Positions 5,571 to 8,783 of a stretch of 8,783 nucleotides of DNA are shown piece after piece (the first letter of the stretch is position 1; each line of letters starts with the position of its first letter). Location of the stretch: contig DIVK01000069.1 in the NCBI GenBank assembly GCA_002422455.1, positions 2,160 to 10,942 on the forward strand, written 5' to 3'. The DNA is from Rhodoferax sp. UBA6134 (lineage in GTDB: Bacteria; Pseudomonadota; Gammaproteobacteria; Burkholderiales; Burkholderiaceae_C). The notes below the pieces were generated by a model. That model did not search any database and was not told where the DNA came from. It was given only the letters and a program-made list of their open reading frames with translations. A program made the translations under genes and the position numbers.

Positions 5571-6458
5571 ATGAACCTGTTGCTGGATTCCTTCTGGCGC
5601 GCGGTGGCGTATTGTCTGCGCCCGCGTGTGATCGCCCTGTCTTTTTTGCCCCTGGTGCTGATGGTGACGCTGGCGCTGGGGCTGGGTTATTTTTATTGGG
5701 ACAGCGCGCTGGATTGGGTGCGCAAGGCACTGGAGGCGTCGCCGGTTGTCAATGACGTGTGGGTCTGGCTGGAGAGCGTTGGCTGGAGCCGCCTCAAGCT
5801 GGTGCTGGTTCCCCTGATTGTGATTTTTGCGGTCACACCGCTCATTGTGGTGCTGTCGCTGCTGGCGGTGGCGGTTTTGATGACGCCCGCCTTGACCTTG
5901 CTGGTGGCTGAACGGCGTTTTCCGCAACTGGAGCGCAGGCACGGTGGCTCGCTGGTGTTTGGCGTGCTGTGGTCCCTGGGTTCGACTTTGCTGGCGCTGG
6001 TTGCGTTGATCATTTCGATTCCCCTGTGGCTGGTGCCGCCGCTGATTCTGGTGTTGCCGCCGCTGATCTGGGGTTGGCTGACCTACCGGGTGATGGCCTT
6101 TGATGCGCTGGCCGGGCATGCCAGTGCGCAGGAACGGCGCGAGATTTTTCGCCGCCATCGGGGCTGGTTGCTGGGAATGGGTGTTTTTTGCGGCTATCTG
6201 GGGGCGATGCCGAGTTTGATATGGGCCTCAGGTGCCCTGCTGGCTGCGGCGTTTGTGATTTTGCTGCCGTTGGCGATCTGGCTCTACACACTGATCTTTG
6301 CACTGTCTTCCCTGTGGTTTGCGCATTACTGCCTGGCCGCGCTGGTTGCTTTGCGGGCTGAAAAGGCCCGGGCGGCGGCCGTGGTCACGCCTGCGTCCAC
6401 AGTGGTCGACGAGGATGCGGTGGTAACGGCAACGGACATGCCTTCCGTTTCTCGTTGA
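5571..6458 (+). CDS. EI24-domain (CysZ-like) integral membrane protein
   Basis: A 295-residue inner-membrane protein of the EI24/CysZ-like superfamily. Hydrophobic segments lie at about 21-42, 76-113 (probably two), 129-152, 155-175 and 221-262. The N-terminal SFWRAVAYCLRPRVI and the C-terminal LIFALSSLWFAHYCLAALVALR are typical of this group in beta-proteobacteria. CysZ relatives move sulfate, but that role is not shown for this branch and there are no sulfur genes here. The cytoplasmic loop QERREIFRRHRGWL (187-200) is strongly basic. The last 30 residues are low-complexity (Val, Ala, Thr, Asp) and probably disordered. The start at 5571 puts the family N-terminus first; the upstream in-frame extension to 5493 lies inside rsuA and reads like noise. 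The gene sits 32 nt after rsuA and may share its transcript. The domain is likely; the function is unknown. Confidence 0.8.
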   Translation: MNLLLDSFWRAVAYCLRPRVIALSFLPLVLMVTLALGLGYFYWDSALDWVRKALEASPVVNDVWVWLESVGWSRLKLVLVPLIVIFAVTPLIVVLSLLAVAVLMTPALTLLVAERRFPQLERRHGGSLVFGVLWSLGSTLLALVALIISIPLWLVPPLILVLPPLIWGWLTYRVMAFDALAGHASAQERREIFRRHRGWLLGMGVFCGYLGAMPSLIWASGALLAAAFVILLPLAIWLYTLIFALSSLWFAHYCLAALVALRAEKARAAAVVTPASTVVDEDAVVTATDMPSVSR

Positions 6459-6465
6459 CGCTGCG

Positions 6466-6482
6466 CCGGGCCGGGCCGGGCC
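6466..6482. repeat. Short CCGGG tandem repeat
   Basis: Three consecutive CCGGG units plus CC lie 7 nt after the EI24 stop. This is a pure 5-bp microsatellite without the T-run needed for a standard terminator. It may form structure at the 3' end of the EI24 mRNA, or just be a slippage-prone tract. Confidence 0.6.
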
Positions 6483-6507
6483 TTGCGCGGGCACTGGCGC
6501 ATAGCTT

Positions 6508-6524
6508 CGCCCCAAATTGGTGCC
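6508..6524. promoter_or_regulatory. Putative distal NtrC site of glnA
   Basis: CGCCCCAAATTGGTGCC matches the NtrC consensus TGCACCAAAATGGTGCA at 13 of 17 bases, with a strong right half. Its centre is 50 bp upstream of the better site and at about -190 from the predicted sigma-54 start. Confidence 0.5.
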
Positions 6525-6557
6525 GAATTAAGTAACCATTTTTCATTTTGGGAAAAT

Positions 6558-6574
6558 TGCACATGATTGGTGCT
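6558..6574. promoter_or_regulatory. NtrC binding site of glnA
   Basis: TGCACATGATTGGTGCT is a clear NtrC palindrome (GCAC-N7-GTGC) and resembles the enterobacterial glnA site. Its centre is at about -140 from the predicted sigma-54 start, the same distance as the classical upstream site of E. coli glnA. A poor sigma-70-like pair (TTGAAA at 6574-6579, CATGTT at 6596-6601) abuts it and could be a second promoter, but the -10 is weak. Confidence 0.75.
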
Positions 6575-6679
6575 TGAAAATTCTGTGCGTTAAACCATGT
6601 TCCGCGCTTTCATGTCCAAACTGACTCAAACTCAGGGCAAAATGGAGCGCTAGGCAGGTTTGCCCGAATATTTGAGTAA

Positions 6680-6694
6680 TGGCACAAAATCTGC
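6680..6694 (+). promoter_or_regulatory. Sigma-54 (RpoN) promoter of glnA
   Basis: TGGCACAAAATCTGC has the invariant -24 GG (6681-6682) and -12 GC (6693-6694) at correct spacing. It matches TGGCAC-N5-TTGC except for C in place of the first T of the -12 box. Transcription is expected near 6706, giving a leader of about 38 nt. With the upstream NtrC sites this predicts induction under nitrogen limitation. Because it lies inside the frame open from 6660, it also argues against the long glnA start. Confidence 0.75.
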
Positions 6695-6732
6695 GTTCAT
6701 TGACACGTCCCTTTTTTTACAACGATTCAACC

Positions 6733-6737
6733 AGGAG
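6733..6737 (+). promoter_or_regulatory. Ribosome binding site that decides the glnA start
   Basis: AGGAG lies 6 nt before the ATG at 6744. It supports this start over the TTG at 6660, which lies upstream of the predicted transcription start. Confidence 0.8.
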
Positions 6738-6743
6738 TATTTG

Positions 6744-8159
6744 ATGGCCAAGACCGTCGCAGACGTCATGAAGATGGTGAAAGAAAACGAGGTCAAGTTT
6801 GTTGACTTCCGTTTCACCGACACCCGTGGTAAACAGCAGCACACCACGGTGCCGGTTTCGCATTTTGATGAAGACAAGTTCGCCTCGGGCCATGCGTTCG
6901 ACGGTTCCTCGATTGCTGGCTGGAAAGGCATTGAGGCCTCTGACATGTTGCTCATGCCGGACCCGAACTCGGCCAACATCGACCCGTTTTTCGAAGAAAC
7001 CACCATCATCATGACTTGTGACGTGGTGGAGCCGACTGACGGCAAGGCCTACGATCGCGACCCGCGTTCCATCGCCAAGCGCGCCGAATCCTATCTGAAG
7101 GCCTCGGGCATTGGCGACGCCGCCTACTTTGGTCCGGAGCCGGAATTCTTCATTTTCGACGGTGTGCGCTGGAGCACCGAGCCCCACAACACCTTCTACG
7201 AAATCGAGGAGTACGAAGCGCCCTGGAATACCGGCGCCAAGCTCGAAGGCGGCAACCGCGGCCATCGCCCCACCGTCAAGGGTGGCTACTTCCCGGTGCC
7301 CCCGGTGGACAGCACGCAAGACATGCGCGCCGAGATGTCGCTGATTCTCGAATCGCTGGGCATTCCGGTCGAGGTGTTCCACCACGAAGTGGCCGGCGCC
7401 GGCCAGAACGAGATCGGCACCCGCTTCAGCACGCTGGTGGAGCGCGCCGACTGGACCATGCTGCAAAAGTATGTGATCCACAACGTCGCCAACGCCTACG
7501 GCAAGACCGCCACCTTCATGCCCAAGCCCTACCACGGCGACAACGGCAGCGGCATGCACGTGCACCAGTCGGTCTGGAAGGACGGCAAAAACCTGTTTGC
7601 CGGTGACGGCTATGCCGGCCTGAGCGACTTCGCGCTGTACTACATCGGCGGCATCATCAAGCACGCCCGTGCGCTGAACGCCATCACCAACCCCGGCACC
7701 AACAGCTACAAGCGCCTGGTGCCCCACTTCGAAGCCCCGGTGAAGCTGGCCTACTCGGCCAAGAACCGCTCGGCCTCGATCCGCATTCCGTTCGTGTCCA
7801 ACCCCAAAGGCCGTCGTGTGGAAGCCCGCTTCCCCGATCCGCTGATGAACCCCTACCTGGGCTTTTCCGCCTTGCTGATGGCGGGTCTGGATGGCGTGGA
7901 AAACAAGATCCACCCGGGCGAAGCCGCCTCCAAGGATCTGTACCATCTGCCCCCGGAAGAGGACAAGCTGGTGCCGACCGTCTGCCACAGCCTGGACCAG
8001 GCGCTGGAGCACCTCGACAAGGATCGCGCCTTCCTGACCAAGGGCGGCGTGTTCACCGACAGCATGCTCGACGCCTACATCGAACTCAAGATGCAGGAAG
8101 TCACCCGTTTCCGCATGGCGGTGCATCCGGTCGAGTACGACATGTACTATTCGCTGTAA
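6744..8159 (+). CDS. glnA: Type I glutamine synthetase
   Basis: Makes glutamine from glutamate, ammonia and ATP, the main entry of ammonium into metabolism under nitrogen limitation; it works in the cytoplasm as a dodecamer. The 471 residues match GS I (E. coli 469). Visible motifs are the DGSS loop with Ser55 and Ser56, metal-binding Glu132 and Glu134 in FGPEPEFFIFD, VAGAGQNEIGTRF, the ATP/metal motif NGSGMHVHQS, the active-site NRSASIRIP, and EARFPDP. Tyr400 in DLYHLPPEE is the GlnE adenylylation site, so this is the class I-beta form regulated by adenylylation. Transcription is probably controlled by NtrC and sigma-54 from the sites upstream. Expression is likely monocistronic, because a strong terminator begins 15 nt after the stop. 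Codon use is strongly biased towards C- and G-ending codons, as expected for a highly expressed gene. Confidence 0.98.
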   Translation: MAKTVADVMKMVKENEVKFVDFRFTDTRGKQQHTTVPVSHFDEDKFASGHAFDGSSIAGWKGIEASDMLLMPDPNSANIDPFFEETTIIMTCDVVEPTDGKAYDRDPRSIAKRAESYLKASGIGDAAYFGPEPEFFIFDGVRWSTEPHNTFYEIEEYEAPWNTGAKLEGGNRGHRPTVKGGYFPVPPVDSTQDMRAEMSLILESLGIPVEVFHHEVAGAGQNEIGTRFSTLVERADWTMLQKYVIHNVANAYGKTATFMPKPYHGDNGSGMHVHQSVWKDGKNLFAGDGYAGLSDFALYYIGGIIKHARALNAITNPGTNSYKRLVPHFEAPVKLAYSAKNRSASIRIPFVSNPKGRRVEARFPDPLMNPYLGFSALLMAGLDGVENKIHPGEAASKDLYHLPPEEDKLVPTVCHSLDQALEHLDKDRAFLTKGGVFTDSMLDAYIELKMQEVTRFRMAVHPVEYDMYYSL

Positions 8160-8174
8160 TTTGTTGTAGTCTGT

Positions 8175-8210
8175 AATAAAAAAGGACGGCTTACGCCGTC
8201 CTTTTTTATT
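8175..8210 (+). terminator. Rho-independent terminator after glnA
   Basis: A 16-bp perfect stem has arms at 8175-8190 and 8195-8210 around the loop TTAC. The inner 7 bp are GC-rich (GGACGGC/GCCGTCC), the descending arm runs into TTTTTT, and the ascending arm starts with an A-run. It begins 15 nt after the glnA stop. The A-tract on the other side means it could also stop transcripts coming from the right. Confidence 0.93.
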
Positions 8211-8288
8211 GGGAAAATCTTGAATGGACTGAACCGGCGCGCAATTGACGCATACTGGTGAGTAATTTTCTTGATGCCTGGAAGATGT

Positions 8289-8783
8289 ATGAAACGTGTT
8301 TTATTGATTCCGTTGGTCGCCACCGTTTTCGCGGCGAGCAGTTTTGCGCAGGAGCGCATTTACCGCTGCGGCAATGAGTACACCAACACGCCACCCAACG
8401 CTCAGAAGAATGGTTGCAAACTCGTGCAAGGCGGTAATGTGACCGTGGTGCAGGGCACTCGGCCAGCGGCGTCGGCACCTGCGCGCACGGCGACCGCCCC
8501 CGCCGGGGGGGCGCGGGTGGATGCCGGTGACCAGAAAGCGCGTGACTCGGATGCGCGCCGGATTCTGGAAGCGGAGCTGAAAAAGGCAGAGGCCCGTCAC
8601 GCCGAGCTGCTCAAGGAGTACAACAACGGCGAGCCGGACAAAATTGGCGGTGAGGCGCGCAATCACCAGAAGTATCTGGACCGGGTGGCAGAACTCAAGA
8701 CCGCTTTGGCGCGCAACGAAAGCGATATCGCTGGCATCCGGCGCGAGCTCGAGCGGATGGGGGCAACGCCTGCGGCCCCTGCG
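8289..8783 (+). CDS. Secreted DUF4124-like protein with C-terminal coiled coil (3' truncated)
   Basis: The frame is open to the window edge without a stop (165 residues seen). Residues 1-20 are a signal peptide, MKRVLLIPLVATVFAASSFA, with cleavage likely before QE, so the product is periplasmic or exported. Then comes a short DUF4124-like module: IYRCGNEYTN with Cys27, and NGCKLV with Cys43, which could form a disulfide. An Ala/Pro/Thr-rich linker (about 57-78) leads to a charged helix (about 81-157) rich in Lys, Glu, Arg, Ala and Leu, probably coiled coil, with EAELKKAEARHAELLKEY as the clearest part. The start has GGAAG at 8280-8284, 4 nt before the ATG. An ATG 4 nt upstream is in another frame. 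The terminator separates it from glnA, so it needs its own promoter; none is clear. From memory, relatives in Comamonadaceae lie between glnA and ntrB/ntrC. Function unknown. Confidence 0.8.
   Translation, partial: MKRVLLIPLVATVFAASSFAQERIYRCGNEYTNTPPNAQKNGCKLVQGGNVTVVQGTRPAASAPARTATAPAGGARVDAGDQKARDSDARRILEAELKKAEARHAELLKEYNNGEPDKIGGEARNHQKYLDRVAELKTALARNESDIAGIRRELERMGATPAAPA

Noticed and set aside
5355..6158. 267-codon minus-strand frame across the rsuA-EI24 junction
   Set aside because: Its product is low-complexity Gln/Arg/His/Pro-rich sequence and overlaps two well-supported genes.
6660..6743. N-terminal extension of glutamine synthetase from a TTG
   Set aside because: The sigma-54 promoter lies within it and the GS family starts at the ATG at 6744, which has its own ribosome binding site.
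6717..8126. 469-codon open frame antisense to glnA
   Set aside because: It is the antisense shadow of a highly codon-biased gene; it has no domain pattern or ribosome binding site and covers the whole of glnA.

Overview
The window looks like the chromosome of a betaproteobacterium of the Burkholderiales, most likely the Comamonadaceae (Rhodoferax/Polaromonas/Acidovorax-like). This rests on the high-GC coding style, the livM-livG-livF block, an RsuA gene followed by an EI24-domain membrane protein, and glnA followed by a secreted DUF4124-type protein. The genus is an inference from gene content and order; no database search was run.

Layout. Positions 1-2120 (+) hold the end of a branched-chain amino-acid-type ABC importer: livM (5' truncated), livG and livF, tightly packed as one operon. 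Positions 2239-2862 (+) encode a short Crp/Fnr-family regulator with an FNR-type recognition helix. A 9-of-10 match to the FNR box lies 35 nt upstream of its start. Positions 2909-4457 (-) are a two-gene accessory unit: a cytoplasmic chymotrypsin-fold (NAL1-like) protease with a complete His-Asp-Ser triad, then a 105-residue protein that looks like a free-standing copy of the protease's N-terminal module. A gene-free stretch of about 340 bp, part of it only 21% GC, separates this unit from the next block. Positions 4795-6458 (+) hold rsuA and an EI24-domain membrane protein.

Positions 6459-6743 are an elaborate control region: two NtrC-type palindromes, a sigma-54 -24/-12 promoter and a good ribosome binding site. 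They serve glnA (6744-8159), a class I-beta glutamine synthetase with the adenylylation tyrosine. A strong intrinsic terminator follows at 8175-8210. The window ends inside a secreted, coiled-coil-rich DUF4124-like protein (8289 to the edge).

How it fits together. The liv genes import amino-acid-type substrates, and glnA assimilates ammonium under apparent NtrC/RpoN control. RsuA modifies 16S rRNA. The least understood parts are the protease/small-protein pair and the Crp/Fnr-like regulator, which may regulate itself. Three plus-strand genes (the regulator, rsuA and the EI24 gene) lack a Shine-Dalgarno sequence. Their predicted transcription starts fall at or next to the ATG, so leaderless mRNAs are possible.
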